Source of the DNA: Hymenobacter radiodurans
GTDB taxonomy: Bacteria > Bacteroidota > Bacteroidia > Cytophagales > Hymenobacteraceae
Direction of reading: 5' to 3'
Length of the DNA: 64,000 nucleotides
Assembly (NCBI RefSeq): GCF_004355185.1
Contig: NZ_CP037922.1
Location: forward strand, 186,001-250,000
Shown here: one piece after another, positions 8,959-20,131 of the stretch
Numbering within the stretch: the first letter of the stretch is position 1
Layout of the letters: each line of letters starts with the position of its first letter
Position numbers and translations under genes: made by a program
Notes under the pieces: model-generated
Databases searched by the model: none
Seen by the model: the letters and a program-made list of their open reading frames with translations, nothing else
What the model was told of the DNA's origin: nothing

Positions 8959-10008
8959 TTACAGAATCAACATCGCGTCGCCGTAGCTGAAGAAACGATA
9001 CTTCTCCTTAATAGCTACTTTGTACGCTTCCGCCAACAGATCGTAGCCAGCAAAAGCGGCCGTCATCATCATCAGCGTGCTCTCCGGCGTATGGAAGTTG
9101 GTGAGCAGGGTATTAGCAATTTTGAACTCGTACGGCGGGAAAATAAACCGGTCGGTCCAGCCTTGGTTGGCTTTCAGACGGTTGTGGGCCGATACCGATG
9201 ACTCCAGCGCCCGCATGGTGGTGGTACCCACGGAGCACACGCGCTTTTTGGCATCCAGCGCCTTATTTACAATAATGGCCGCCTCCGCAGGAACGATGAA
9301 GTTCTCAGAGTCCATCTTATGCTTGGTCAGGTCTTCCACATCCACCGGACGGAAAGTGCCCAAACCAACGTGTAGCGTAACGGCAGTAGTTTCTACTCCT
9401 TTGATTTCCAGGCGCTTCAGTACCTCGCGGGTAAAGTGCAGGCCCGCCGAAGGAGCGGCTACGGCACCAATGTGCTTAGCATAAATGGTCTGATAACGCT
9501 CTTTGTCGGCCGGCTCAGCATCGCGGGTGATAGCCTCGCGGGGCAGCGGCGTTTCGCCTAAATCGTGGAGGGCTTTATAAAATTCTTCATCAGGACCATC
9601 AAACAAAAACTTGATAGTACGGCCCCGAGATGTGGTGTTGTCGATAACCTCGGCCACCATGTCGCTTTCGCCGAAGTACAATTTATTGCCTACCCGGATT
9701 TTACGGGCCGGATCAACGAGTACGTCCCACAGATGGCTTTCTTTATTTAGCTCGCGCAGCAAAAACACTTCAATTTTTGCTCCTGTCTTTTCTTTATTGC
9801 CATATAGCCGCGCCGGAAACACCTTCGTGTCATTCATCACGAACACGTCGCCGTCATTGAAATACTCAATAATGTCTTTGAAAATACGGTGTTCGATTTT
9901 GCCAGTATCGCGGTGTACTACCATCAAGCGCGACTCGTCGCGGTTTTTGGCCGGGTGCTGCGCCAGCAGGTTCTCGGGCAGGTCAAATTTAAACTCGGAC
10001 AGTTTCAT
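8959..10008 (-). CDS. queA: tRNA preQ1(34) ribosyltransferase-isomerase QueA
   Basis: 349 residues from the ATG at 10008 ([17 protein letters not shown]), the usual QueA start. The enzyme transfers and isomerises the ribosyl group of S-adenosylmethionine onto preQ1 in tRNA, making epoxyqueuosine. Diagnostic segments are present: [49 protein letters not shown] and [10 protein letters not shown]. The length matches the family. The frame stays open upstream to 10059, but that stretch looks non-coding and contains a likely promoter box. Confidence 0.96.
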   Translation of the reverse strand: MKLSEFKFDLPENLLAQHPAKNRDESRLMVVHRDTGKIEHRIFKDIIEYFNDGDVFVMNDTKVFPARLYGNKEKTGAKIEVFLLRELNKESHLWDVLVDPARKIRVGNKLYFGESDMVAEVIDNTTSRGRTIKFLFDGPDEEFYKALHDLGETPLPREAITRDAEPADKERYQTIYAKHIGAVAAPSAGLHFTREVLKRLEIKGVETTAVTLHVGLGTFRPVDVEDLTKHKMDSENFIVPAEAAIIVNKALDAKKRVCSVGTTTMRALESSVSAHNRLKANQGWTDRFIFPPYEFKIANTLLTNFHTPESTLMMMTAAFAGYDLLAEAYKVAIKEKYRFFSYGDAMLIL

Positions 10009-10056
10009 GGTCGGATATGGGCAATAGGGGGGGAAGCTAACAAAAATTTCAGGGGG

Positions 10057-10064
10057 CAAAAGTA
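10057..10064 (-). promoter_or_regulatory. Possible -7 promoter box of queA
   Basis: On the minus strand this reads TACTTTTG, a full match to the Bacteroidota -7 consensus TAnnTTTG, about 50 bases before the queA ATG. I see no clear TTTG at -33, so it is only a candidate. Confidence 0.4.
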
Positions 10065-10259
10065 CGTAGAATGGCCGGATTAATCGTTATTTTTCGCTCG
10101 GAATCAGCATAGAATGCTCAAATAGCTGAACAGCTAACTGATTGTAATAGTGGCAGGTTAAATACATATCTTGCTCCATTGCTACCCGCTGAACTACTGC
10201 CCAGTCGATAATGTAGTAGTTCAGCTAGCCAACCCTTTAGCTACTTAACCTCTCGCTCC

Positions 10260-11525
10260 ATGCTCGCCCTGCGCCTGACACTGGAAAGCTTCCGCTTCGC
10301 GTGGCAAGCTCTCAAATCCAATTTGCTGCGCACCATTCTCTCATTGTTGGGCGTCACGGTGGGCATTTTTGCCATCATCGCTGTTTTTACCGTTGTAGAT
10401 TCGCTAGAGTCCAACATCCGGCAGAGCATGGATTTTCTGGGCGAAAAGGTGATTTACGTTGGTAAGTGGCCCTGGAAATTTGAGCCTAATCAGCCTTGGT
10501 GGAAATACTTCAACCGCCCTGTGCCTACCCAGCGCGAGTTTCGCTCCATTGAGCGCACCCTCGACCCCAATAGTCATATGGGAATGGCTATTATGGCTAA
10601 CACGGGCGGAAACACCCTGAAAGCGGGAAATAACAGCCTCACCGACTGTAATTTGCAAGGTGTGAGCTACGAATTCCAACAGGTTTCCAAGGTTCCTATT
10701 GGGGAGGGGCGCTATTTTACCCCCCAGGAAATTGATCTTTCTCGCAACGTCGCCATCATTGGGGCCGACATCGCCGAAAACCTGTTTGGCGGCAGTTCAG
10801 CCTTAGGTCGGGAATTCACGGCACGTGGGCGAAAGTTCACCGTGATTGGGGTGATGAAAAAAGAAGGAAAGAAACTGATTGACACGCCTAGCAACGACAC
10901 TAATTGCCTGATTCCATTTGGCATGTTCAGTCAGATCTTTGCCATCAATAGCGGAAGCGGTGGAAGCGGCGTAACTCCCAGCATTATTGTGAAGGGCCGC
11001 GAAGACGATCAGAACCTCACCAACTTAGAGTCGGAGCTACAGGGAGCACTGCGGAATATTCGGGGGCTCAAGCCCCGCGAGGAAGACAACTTCGCCCTGA
11101 ACCGACCCGAAATGTTTGGAGAGCTCATCTCCAAGCTGTTCTCTGTAATTGGGGTGGCGGGCGCCGTTATTGGCAGTTTTGCCATGCTGGTGGGCGGCTT
11201 CGGCATTGCCAACATCATGTTCGTGTCGGTGAAGGAGCGCACCAATATTATTGGTATTCAGAAATCACTGGGGGCCAAAAATTACTTTATACTGTTTCAG
11301 TTTCTGTTCGAAGCTATTTTTCTGTGCTTGATTGGCGGCGCAGCCGGCATCTTTCTGGTCTTTCTGATCACGCTGATTCCGCAGGAATCGCTGCCTCTGT
11401 TTCTCTCGGCTGGCAACGTGACGCTGGGCCTCACCGTATCGGTGGTCATCGGTATTCTAGCCGGTATTATTCCGGCGGTTCTGGCTTCCAACCTCGATCC
11501 GGTTATTGCCATCCGCTCGAAGTAA
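10260..11525 (+). CDS. MacB-like ABC transporter permease
   Basis: 421 residues. There is one membrane helix at about 20-45 (TILSLLGVTVGIFAIIAVFT), a periplasmic MacB-type core domain at about 50-280, and a C-terminal FtsX domain with three helices at about 290-415 (VIGVAGAVIGSFAMLVGGFG, FLFEAIFLCLIGGAAGIFLV, TVSVVIGILAGIIPAVLA). This is the architecture of permeases in MacAB/LolCDE-like systems, which move substrates or lipoproteins from the inner membrane rather than across it. No ATPase or adaptor gene adjoins it. The substrate is unknown. Confidence 0.9.
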   Translation: MLALRLTLESFRFAWQALKSNLLRTILSLLGVTVGIFAIIAVFTVVDSLESNIRQSMDFLGEKVIYVGKWPWKFEPNQPWWKYFNRPVPTQREFRSIERTLDPNSHMGMAIMANTGGNTLKAGNNSLTDCNLQGVSYEFQQVSKVPIGEGRYFTPQEIDLSRNVAIIGADIAENLFGGSSALGREFTARGRKFTVIGVMKKEGKKLIDTPSNDTNCLIPFGMFSQIFAINSGSGGSGVTPSIIVKGREDDQNLTNLESELQGALRNIRGLKPREEDNFALNRPEMFGELISKLFSVIGVAGAVIGSFAMLVGGFGIANIMFVSVKERTNIIGIQKSLGAKNYFILFQFLFEAIFLCLIGGAAGIFLVFLITLIPQESLPLFLSAGNVTLGLTVSVVIGILAGIIPAVLASNLDPVIAIRSK

Positions 11526-11723
11526 AACAGCGGGAGTAAGTAGGCTCCTCCTATTGGACAACAGAGCCAAACCCTTATCTTGCACGCCCCGGTTTTGGGT
11601 AGAGGGCAATTGCGCGTTTTGGTCGCTAGGCTTCTGATTATCTTTCATTTTCTTTAAAAACAGGCTCGCGGCACCCAAAAGTGCTTGCTAATTCCCGTAA
11701 GCGGGCTCAAAAGTGCAGTATCT

Positions 11724-12587
11724 ATGACTAAGCTTAAAAAAACCAGTCGGACCAAAATCCACGACGAGACCCTGAATGCAGGGAGTGGGCAGACCATTAG
11801 TCAGCCCAATGTGAACGATAATAAGGTGACCTCCATCAGCGAAATTCGGGAGCAGACCAGCGGGCAGCGTACCCTACAGCTTGATGATGAGCAGCGCATC
11901 CGGCGCGCGTTCGTGGATAAGGACTGGAACGAGATTAAGATTGCCGACTCCTGGCAGATCTTCAAGGTGATGGCTGAGTTCGTAGAGGGCTTTGAGAAGA
12001 TGAGCAAAATCGGCCCCTGCGTGTCCATTTTTGGTTCGGCACGTACCAAGCCCGATAACCCTTATTACCAGATGGCTGAGGAGATCGCGGCCAAACTCGT
12101 GCGGCACGGCTACGGCGTCATCACGGGTGGCGGGCCGGGTATTATGGAAGCCGGCAACAAAGGTGCGCGCTCCGAGGGTGGTCGGTCAGTAGGGCTCAAT
12201 ATTGAGTTACCCTTCGAGCAGTTTCATAATATCTACATCGACCCCGATAAGGTTATCAACTTCGACTACTTCTTCGTGCGGAAGGTGATGTTCGTGAAGT
12301 ACGCTCAGGGCTTCATTGGCATGCCCGGCGGCTTCGGTACCTTGGACGAGCTGTTTGAAGCTATCACGCTGATTCAAACCAAGAAAATAGGGCGTTTCCC
12401 TATCGTGCTGGTTGGGTCGCGTTACTGGGAAGGCATGTTCAAATGGATTGAAGAAGTGATGCTGCACGAAGAGCACAATATCTCCGCCGAGGATATGCAA
12501 CTGGTGCAAATTGTGGATGATGCAGCTTCGGCCGTCAAAATCATCGACGATTTCTACTCCAAGTACCTGCTCTCGCCAAACTTCTAA
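11724..12587 (+). CDS. LOG-family (TIGR00730) protein
   Basis: 287 residues from the ATG at 11724; an earlier in-frame start would add a short unrelated leader. The Rossmann-like LOG domain covers about 95-280, with FGSARTKPDNPYY, GYGVITGGGPGIMEAGNKGA and the signature PGGFGTLDE near 215. LOG proteins are cytokinin-activating phosphoribohydrolases or general nucleotide-monophosphate ribohydrolases. An N-terminal extension of about 75 polar residues, as seen in Bacteroidota forms, has no recognisable domain. A terminator follows. Confidence 0.9.
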   Translation: MTKLKKTSRTKIHDETLNAGSGQTISQPNVNDNKVTSISEIREQTSGQRTLQLDDEQRIRRAFVDKDWNEIKIADSWQIFKVMAEFVEGFEKMSKIGPCVSIFGSARTKPDNPYYQMAEEIAAKLVRHGYGVITGGGPGIMEAGNKGARSEGGRSVGLNIELPFEQFHNIYIDPDKVINFDYFFVRKVMFVKYAQGFIGMPGGFGTLDELFEAITLIQTKKIGRFPIVLVGSRYWEGMFKWIEEVMLHEEHNISAEDMQLVQIVDDAASAVKIIDDFYSKYLLSPNF

Positions 12588-12622
12588 TACGGAAACAAGC
12601 TCAGGTATTAAGCCGTTATTTG

Positions 12623-12659
12623 AACCGGCGACGGAAATGCTTCCGTCGCCGGTTTTTTT
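12623..12659 (+). terminator. Intrinsic terminator after the LOG gene
   Basis: Stem ACCGGCGACGGA / TCCGTCGCCGGT with a T7 run ending at 12659. The next start codon (GTG, crtY) begins at the very next base. Confidence 0.85.
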
Positions 12660-13840
12660 GTGTTTGTGCAAACTGATTTCGACTATTTGATAGTGGGTGG
12701 TGGGGCCGCTGGTCTGAGTCTGGCGTATGCGCTGGCCCAGGAGCCGCGCCTGCACGATAAGCGGGTACTGTTGTTGGAACCGGCAGCCAAAGACCAAAAT
12801 GACCGCACATGGTCGTTCTGGGCAGATGCGCCATCGCCGTTTGATAGTATCGTCGCCCACGAATGGCAGCAGCTGGCCTTTCGTAGTCCGGGCTTCGAGC
12901 GAGTATTTCCGCTTCGTCGCCACCGCTATAAAATGATTCGGGGCCTGGATTTCTACCAGTTCGTACATGCCGCGCTGGCCGACAATCCACAGTTTACGCT
13001 GATGCGCGCTACTGTCGATAATCTCGAAAATTTGCCCCCCGCCGGCGTGGTAGCGAGTACCATTGAAGGAAATTTCACGGCCCGATACGCCTTCGATAGT
13101 CGCCCGCCAAGTATTGATAAGCGGCCCGATAAGCACCGCTACCTGCTCCAGCATTTTGTGGGCTGGGAGGTAGAAACTGACCAGGATGTGTTCGACCCGG
13201 AAACCGTGGAATTCATGGATTTTCGGGGGCCACAATACCAAGAGCCGCGCTTTATGTACGTGCTGCCTTTCAGTCGGCGCCGGGCGCTAATAGAGTACAC
13301 GCTATTCTCGGGCGACCTACTGCCCAAAGCTGCCTACGAAGCGGCGATGCACGACTACCTAACTACCACGCTCGGGGTAAAAACCTACCGCATAGCGGCG
13401 GAAGAAGTCGGCGCTATTCCCATGACCGATCATCCGCTGGCCGCCCGTCGGGGGCAAATATTATCAATCTGGGGACGCGCGCCGGGCGGGCTAAGCCAAG
13501 TACGGGCTACGCATTCAAACGCATTCAGGCGCATACGGCCCGCTTAGTAGAAGCGCTGGCCACCACCGGCACGCCGCCGCCCGACCCAACCGGCGACCGG
13601 TGGCAATTTCGCCTTTTCGATACCTTACTGCTCGATATCATGCAGCGCAAGGGCGAAACCACTCGCGATATCTTTACCGAGTTATTTCAGCACAACCCGG
13701 TGGAGCGCATCTTCGACTTCCTAGATGAGCGGACTTCCTGGATTGAGAACTTTCAGGTGATGAACTCGGTGACGCCGTGGCCATTTATGCGTTCTATCGG
13801 GCAGGTAGTACGAGGCACACCAGGGAAACGAGACGAGTAG
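12660..13840 (+). pseudogene. crtY: Lycopene beta-cyclase, one frameshift
   Basis: Two frames (12660-about 13454, then to 13840) together give a cyclase of about 393 residues, the usual length. The enzyme closes the beta rings of lycopene in carotenoid synthesis. Seen: the dinucleotide-binding start YLIVGGGAAGLSLAYAL (about 9-25), NDRTWSFW (about 47-54), RPPSIDKRP, FSRRRALIEYTLFS (about 205), GAIPMTDHP, then in the second frame KPSTGYAFKRIQAHTARL and PVERIFDFLDE. The break is in the G run at 13450-13454: one more G restores RRGANIINLGTRAGRAKPSTGY (split here at two frames). GTG at 12660 or 12666 is the start; no ATG is available. Either the gene is off or a base is missing from the read. Confidence 0.85.
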
Positions 13841-13844
13841 TTGC

Positions 13845-14636
13845 CTAAGAAATAGGCTCGATCCGCAGGCTGTCCTCGCTTTCCAGATATGCTTTTGCCC
13901 CCCGCACGCTCTCGGGCGTGAGCACTTCCAATACGGGCTCTGGAAGCGACAAATTCAGTAAGTAGCCCATCATGGGGGGCAAATTATCGAGGTCGTGGGT
14001 GATGCAGAGCACGGTTTTGCCAGCTTCCAGCACCCAGCTTTGTAGCAGGTCAAACACCCGGCGACGGTAATACACGTCGAGCTGTTGGGTGGGCTCATCG
14101 AGGAGGTAAAGCTGGGCGTCTTGCAGCGCCAGTTGCGCCAGCCACACTAGCTGTTGCTCGCCCCCGGATAGGAGCGTAAAGTCGCGGTGAGCAAGGTGAG
14201 CGGCACCCACGCGGGCCAACGCTTCATCGGCCAGGGTGTAATCGGTGGGGCCGTAGGCACTCAGGAAACGCTGGTGACGGAAGCGACCCATTACGACCAG
14301 TTCACGCACTTCAATGGGAAAGCTAACCGTATTGCGCTGGGGCAGATGGGCCAATAAACCACTGGCTGCCGGCTGGCGCTCAGTGCGCAGGTCGTGGCCA
14401 AATATGTGCGCGCTGCCCTGATAAGGAATTCGGCCCGTAAGGGCTTTGAAGAGTGTGCTTTTACCGCAGCCATTGTGCCCCACAATGGCTACAAAAGCCG
14501 GCGCCGGAACACACAAAAAAAGGTTGCGGAGCAGAACGCGATGTTCATACCCCGCAACCAGATTCTGTATTGCTAAAGGAGCTGAGAGTTGAGTGCTGGC
14601 GGTTGAAGCAGACTGACTGTCGGGTATACCACTCAT
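13845..14636 (-). CDS. ABC transporter ATP-binding protein, iron-siderophore type
   Basis: 263 residues with a full ABC cassette: Walker A GHNGCGKST near 53, Q-loop HLPQRNT near 97, signature LLSGGEQQLVWLAQLAL near 155, Walker B LYLLDEPTQQLD near 177 and the switch ITHDLDNL near 212. The arrangement is closest to FepC/BtuD-like importers of siderophores, haem or cobalamin. No permease or binding protein lies nearby, so its partners must be elsewhere. It converges with crtY at a distance of four bases. Confidence 0.87.
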   Translation of the reverse strand: MSGIPDSQSASTASTQLSAPLAIQNLVAGYEHRVLLRNLFLCVPAPAFVAIVGHNGCGKSTLFKALTGRIPYQGSAHIFGHDLRTERQPAASGLLAHLPQRNTVSFPIEVRELVVMGRFRHQRFLSAYGPTDYTLADEALARVGAAHLAHRDFTLLSGGEQQLVWLAQLALQDAQLYLLDEPTQQLDVYYRRRVFDLLQSWVLEAGKTVLCITHDLDNLPPMMGYLLNLSLPEPVLEVLTPESVRGAKAYLESEDSLRIEPIS

Positions 14637-14678
14637 CCAATCCGTTCTGACTTCGGCTGCTAACTCCTGACTTCTTTC

Positions 14679-14900
14679 TTAGTACTCGTCTTCATTAAAC
14701 ATGAAGTCTTCCTTGGTCGGGTAGTCCGGCCAAACTTCTTCAATGTTCTCGTACGGTTGGCCGTCATCCTCCAATGCCTGCAGGTTTTCCACCACTTCCA
14801 TCGGGGCACCCGAGCGGATGGAGTAATCAATCAGTTCATCCTTGGTGGCGGGCCAGGGGGCATCTTCCAGGTAGGAAGCAAGTTCCAGAGTCCAATACAT
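14679..14900 (-). CDS. DUF2795-family small protein
   Basis: 73 residues, very acidic, starting MYWTLELASYLEDAPWPATK, with DELIDYSIRSGAPMEVVENL and ending in an acidic tail. This matches the short DUF2795 proteins of Bacteroidota, whose function is unknown. They are often found as conserved single genes near housekeeping loci. It may be transcribed with the downstream ABC ATPase gene (42-base gap), but that is only inferred. Confidence 0.82.
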   Translation of the reverse strand: MYWTLELASYLEDAPWPATKDELIDYSIRSGAPMEVVENLQALEDDGQPYENIEEVWPDYPTKEDFMFNEDEY

Positions 14901-15040
14901 AATGGTGTGCTACAAAAAAAGTGGGCAAAATAAAGTTGTAAGTAGCCGGTGAGCAAAAACCCGGCCGGCCGAAAACGCCTGCCAAAGCGGCGCAACAGCG
15001 TTTGCTTCCCGACAACGTAAAAAGTGTTGTAAGGTTCAGC

Positions 15041-16345
15041 CTAAGCCGCTAGACGCTTGCGCAACAGTTCGATAAGATCGGTTTTTGTGCGGATTTTTCG
15101 CTCAAATCCGCGGATTTTTCCTTCCAACATATTGCGGAAAGTTTCGTTGCCGGGTGAGTCATTGAGTTTGCCCAAGTTCTCTTGTAGCACTTCCAACTCC
15201 TGCTTGTCGTACTTAATAAAATCGCGTAGAGCCTGCACACGGGTGTTTACCTGGTCTTCCGGCAAGCCTGTCTCCTGGGTATTCGGCTGGCGCTTCCGGA
15301 TAAAGTGCTCCAAAGCGCTCATCTCAAATACCTTATCACAGGCCATGATGAACTGCTCCCACACGCGGTCAGATTCTTCACCGCGTACGGGACCCACCTT
15401 TTTCCAGGCGGCCTGCAACTCCTTTGCGCGTGCCACTGCCGCCGACATAGGCTGATTGAGCAACCCTTCGGCCTCGGCAACCAAGGCCCGCTTGCGGCTT
15501 AGGTTGTCGTCCATGTAGCCGTCTTTGGCATCTACCCGCTTGGTGCTGATGTGCTCTTTCAGACGGTCGAAGAAGTGGTTGTGGGCAGCCCGAAAGCGCG
15601 TCCACAACTCGTTGGCTTGTTTGCGAGGCAAAGAGCCCCCCACCTCTTTCCAGTCTTGTTGCAGCTGCTTGAGTTGGCGGGTGGTTTCTTCAAAGTCCTC
15701 CGAGTTTTGGATAGCCTCCGACTTGCGAATCAGGTCGCGGTACTTATCCACTACCCGATTAGACATAGCCTTTTTATCGGCTAGAAATTCTTTCTTGCGC
15801 ACGAAAAACTGATCCACGGCTTCGCGGAAGCGGTTTTCCAGCTCTTCGGTGAGGTGCTTTTCTACGGGGCCAGTCTTTATCCAGGCTTGGCGCAACTCCT
15901 GAAGCTTCTCGCCGGCCGTTTGCCAGTCGATGCTGTCGCGCAGGGCTTCGGCCTCCTGAATAAGCGTAATCTTGGTATTTAGATTCTTCTCACGGTTGCG
16001 CGCCACGGTAAGCTTGATGCCTTCCTCGGCCTCGGTGAGGCGGCGGTGCAGGCTCGCAAAGTCGCCGAGGCCATCATAGCTGGCCATCTGCTCCTTTAGG
16101 TGCAGGGCCTTCATCAGGAAAGAGCCTTTGTTCTCCGATTCCTCAATCTTGGTCAGGAGCTCTTCTACTTTGGCCCGAAAGCTCTCGAAGCGCTGAGCAA
16201 AGTACTGAAGCGAAGCCTCCTCGGATTCTTTAACCTGCCCAACCTGACGGGCCGGCAAATCCATAAACGAGCGTAGCCACACTTGGTCGCCCTCGACGTA
16301 GCCGTAGCGCCGGGCTTCGGCCAGCAGGTGATCTTGTGGTTCCAT
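15041..16345 (-). CDS. DUF349-repeat protein
   Basis: 434 residues, almost wholly helical and charged, with repeated DUF349 units (for example ALRDSIDWQTAGEKLQELRQ then AWIKTGPV, and TTRQLKQLQQDWKEVGGSLP, and AKELQAAWKKVGPV). Each unit ends in a W-K-x-G-P/S motif followed by a segment with R/F residues. DUF349 proteins are cytoplasmic and uncharacterised; a coiled-coil or scaffold role is plausible. No signal peptide or membrane helix is seen. The gene is monocistronic and its upstream spacer holds a long palindrome. Confidence 0.9.
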   Translation of the reverse strand: MEPQDHLLAEARRYGYVEGDQVWLRSFMDLPARQVGQVKESEEASLQYFAQRFESFRAKVEELLTKIEESENKGSFLMKALHLKEQMASYDGLGDFASLHRRLTEAEEGIKLTVARNREKNLNTKITLIQEAEALRDSIDWQTAGEKLQELRQAWIKTGPVEKHLTEELENRFREAVDQFFVRKKEFLADKKAMSNRVVDKYRDLIRKSEAIQNSEDFEETTRQLKQLQQDWKEVGGSLPRKQANELWTRFRAAHNHFFDRLKEHISTKRVDAKDGYMDDNLSRKRALVAEAEGLLNQPMSAAVARAKELQAAWKKVGPVRGEESDRVWEQFIMACDKVFEMSALEHFIRKRQPNTQETGLPEDQVNTRVQALRDFIKYDKQELEVLQENLGKLNDSPGNETFRNMLEGKIRGFERKIRTKTDLIELLRKRLAA

Positions 16346-16806
16346 ACTATATGATAATAATAACGCGAAAGCGGCTAGGTGGTGGGATCGGAAGGGTAAA
16401 GAAACGGTATTAGCTGACTACAAGTTTACGGGATGAAAAGCACATTCGCTGCCTGTGAAACCCTGGGTTTAAACGGCGGAAACTTAGGGCAAGCTGCCTA
16501 CCTTTGGCCGGCTCGCCGAGTTAGCCAAGGTTATCTGAACCGAACGTAAGCCAACGCCGCAAGGTTAGGCCGCGGGTGGGGAACCAAGTTGAAACAGGCG
16601 AATTGATCTAAGAGCTTCTCTAGCAGAACGTCATGCAGAGCGGCCGCGACGCATCTCGCGTGCTGATGTCTGATTAGCACTCCCGTCAAACACGCGAGAT
16701 GCGTCGCGGCCGCTCTGCATGACCGCCTTTTTATGAGGAATCTGACTGTCCACGCAGCTTGGTTTGTTGTCTAAAAACTTTAAAAAAGCCCCCCAATCCC
16801 ATTTCT
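16346..16806. other. Intergenic region with palindromic repeat
   Basis: 461 bases between two divergent genes. The central part (16631-16722) is a long perfect inverted repeat, listed separately. I see no gene and no clear promoter in the rest. Confidence 0.6.
16631..16722. repeat. Dispersed palindrome, copy 1
   Basis: Two 32-base arms (16631-16662 and 16691-16722) are perfect inverted copies around a 28-base loop. The arms include CATGCAGAG, GCGGCCGC and GCATCTCGCGTG. A related element lies at 31889-31979. The form recalls REP/MITE-like intergenic palindromes; no transposase is in the window. Confidence 0.9.
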
Positions 16807-18468
<1,662 letters not shown>

Positions 18469-18505
18469 TCGTCCGCTTTTTGTAGGTACTCAACATATTA
18501 TCAGC

Positions 18506-18546
18506 AAAAGCCCCCAGCACTTACTATTTGTGTTGGGGGCTTTTTT
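18506..18546. terminator. Bidirectional intrinsic terminator after ettA
   Basis: AAAAGCCCCCAGCAC...GTGTTGGGGGCTTTTTT between convergent genes. Confidence 0.87.
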
Positions 18547-18604
18547 GGTGAAAGTAGCTGGCACCATGCCACTTGCAGTAAGCCAGTGTAGCCGTAGCTA
18601 GCGG

Positions 18605-19681
18605 CTACGGGTTCTTGAGGCGGGCTGCATCAGCAATATCCCACCGAAGCCCGGCAAATAAAATAGCCGCTGATTTACCATCGTTTGGGGCTTTGCGCCC
18701 CAGGCTGGTGGCTATCCAGATACCTTCGGAAGCCCTGAACTCCAGGCCGCCCGCCCACTCAGCGCCCGAGCTGGCTACATTGGGCAGCGGGTTGCTATGG
18801 TTAGTGCCTGTCACCTCGACAAAGAAATTAACCGTACCTGACCCGAACAAGGCGCGTGCACCATACTGGAGCTGGTTGTCGGTTTGGGTGGGGCCATTCA
18901 GCTCCGGGGTTTGCTGTTGGCAAGTGTAGCGCACCTGGCCTACCAGCTGCCCCGATTTGCCCCCCAGTGGCAGCGCGCCCGTAGCCCACACGCTCCAGCC
19001 CAGCCAGCGACTATCAGTAGCTGGCAGTATACTCGATTCATTGAGCCGCCACCCGCTGGCAGCAGCCAATGCCAGACCCGCGCGGTTCCAATTGTCTTTG
19101 CGCCACTGTTTGCGGTAGGCTATTACCTTTTCTTTGGCGGCGGCAAAGGCGAGGTCAGCATCATCGGGGTCATCGGGCAGACCTGCTTCTAACAACTTAC
19201 GCACTTGGCGTGTGTACACTGAGTCTAGCATGGGGTCGCTGTGGTCGATTAGGGTTAAGCGGAAGCCGAAGCCTAGGTCAGTAGCGTTGGCGTCGCCGCC
19301 CGTGCGCACGCTGCCCCCCGATACCTGGGCGTTGTAGAGAACATATTTGCGCCAGTTCGTCTGGTATTCTTTCACATCTACGCTGCCGCCCAGCAGCGCA
19401 TAGGGCGCTACGGCTACGGCCAGCCCTTGCTTTACCCGACCCGCTGAGTCAACCCCGTTTGCCAGCTCCGTAGCCAGTGCGCGCGGCGTTACGGGGCGCG
19501 TCACGTTGTTGGCACTGCCCCCTACAAAGGTGAGGGCCGGCAGCTCGGGAATAGCATAAGGCGTCAGTTTTTCCTGACTGCCCTGCGCTACTAGCTGGAC
19601 GGCCAGCTGTGGGGCCAGCACCAGCCAAAGCGTGAGGAGCCAAGTCGTGCGGAATGGCAGAAGGTTCAATTGGCTGTTCAT
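18605..19681 (-). CDS. Exported protein, predicted beta-barrel, unknown family
   Basis: 358 residues. A signal peptide (TTWLLTLWLVLAPQLAVQLVA, here split by a Q) precedes a mature part rich in Gly and alternating strands (LGFGFRLTLIDH, LVGQVRYTCQQ, LQYGARALFGSG, TVNFFVEVTG, LFAGLRWDIAD), typical of an outer-membrane barrel with about ten or more strands. A helical insert lies at about 150-200 (KEKVIAYRKQWRKDNWNRAG). I do not recognise the family. The ATG overlaps the stop of the preceding gene by four bases, so it is the last gene of the four-gene leftward operon 22869-18605. Confidence 0.75.
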   Translation of the reverse strand: MNSQLNLLPFRTTWLLTLWLVLAPQLAVQLVAQGSQEKLTPYAIPELPALTFVGGSANNVTRPVTPRALATELANGVDSAGRVKQGLAVAVAPYALLGGSVDVKEYQTNWRKYVLYNAQVSGGSVRTGGDANATDLGFGFRLTLIDHSDPMLDSVYTRQVRKLLEAGLPDDPDDADLAFAAAKEKVIAYRKQWRKDNWNRAGLALAAASGWRLNESSILPATDSRWLGWSVWATGALPLGGKSGQLVGQVRYTCQQQTPELNGPTQTDNQLQYGARALFGSGTVNFFVEVTGTNHSNPLPNVASSGAEWAGGLEFRASEGIWIATSLGRKAPNDGKSAAILFAGLRWDIADAARLKNP

Positions 19682-20046
19682 ACAGTTAGCTCCAAAGTGT
19701 TTTTTCGCTGATCGAAGCCATCCTCATCCGTGGTGCCTCGCAGGGAGAAGGCTCCGTCCTGCAGTGGCCGGCCGTTCTGCAGAACCTCTATCTCGATGCG
19801 GTACGCGGTGTGGCTGTTGCCGCTCAGCCACACTAAATATCTGATTTCGCTGCCCGGCGGTAGGGGGCCCACGGTATGCATGTGGGTAGAAGGGTTGCTG
19901 GTTTCATCATCCGTACCGGTGGCAAAGATGCTGGGCTTCTCGTCGCCCGGTCGTTTGTACCAAAGCCGATAAGCCACCACGTGGGGCGAGTGAAACGTGA
20001 TGGCAAAAGTTATCGGCTGGGCGGGGTCAATTTTGATGGCTGGCAT
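19678..20046 (-). CDS. Small beta-rich protein of the four-gene operon
   Basis: 122 residues from the ATG at 20046 (MPAIKIDPAQPITFAITFHS). The frame extends upstream, but that part reads like spacer. The protein has about eight short strands (VVAYRLWYKRPGD, IRYLVWLSGNSHTAYRIEIEV) and looks like a single Ig-like or C2-like sandwich. There is no signal peptide, so it should be cytoplasmic, unlike the exported protein encoded next. I do not recognise the family. It is translationally coupled to the downstream gene by an ATGA overlap. Confidence 0.7.
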   Translation of the reverse strand: MPAIKIDPAQPITFAITFHSPHVVAYRLWYKRPGDEKPSIFATGTDDETSNPSTHMHTVGPLPPGSEIRYLVWLSGNSHTAYRIEIEVLQNGRPLQDGAFSLRGTTDEDGFDQRKNTLELTV

Positions 20047-20131
20047 AGGAAGGAAAGTTGGCAGTGAATAAGTGAGTCGTTTCAGTACCTCTGCAGGCTG
20101 GCAAGCTTCCGTCCTGCTCTTGCGCCCTTTT

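Noticed and set aside
12207..13241. Leftward 344-codon open frame opposite the LOG and crtY genes
   Set aside because: It is the reverse complement of two clearly recognised genes and its protein has no family features.
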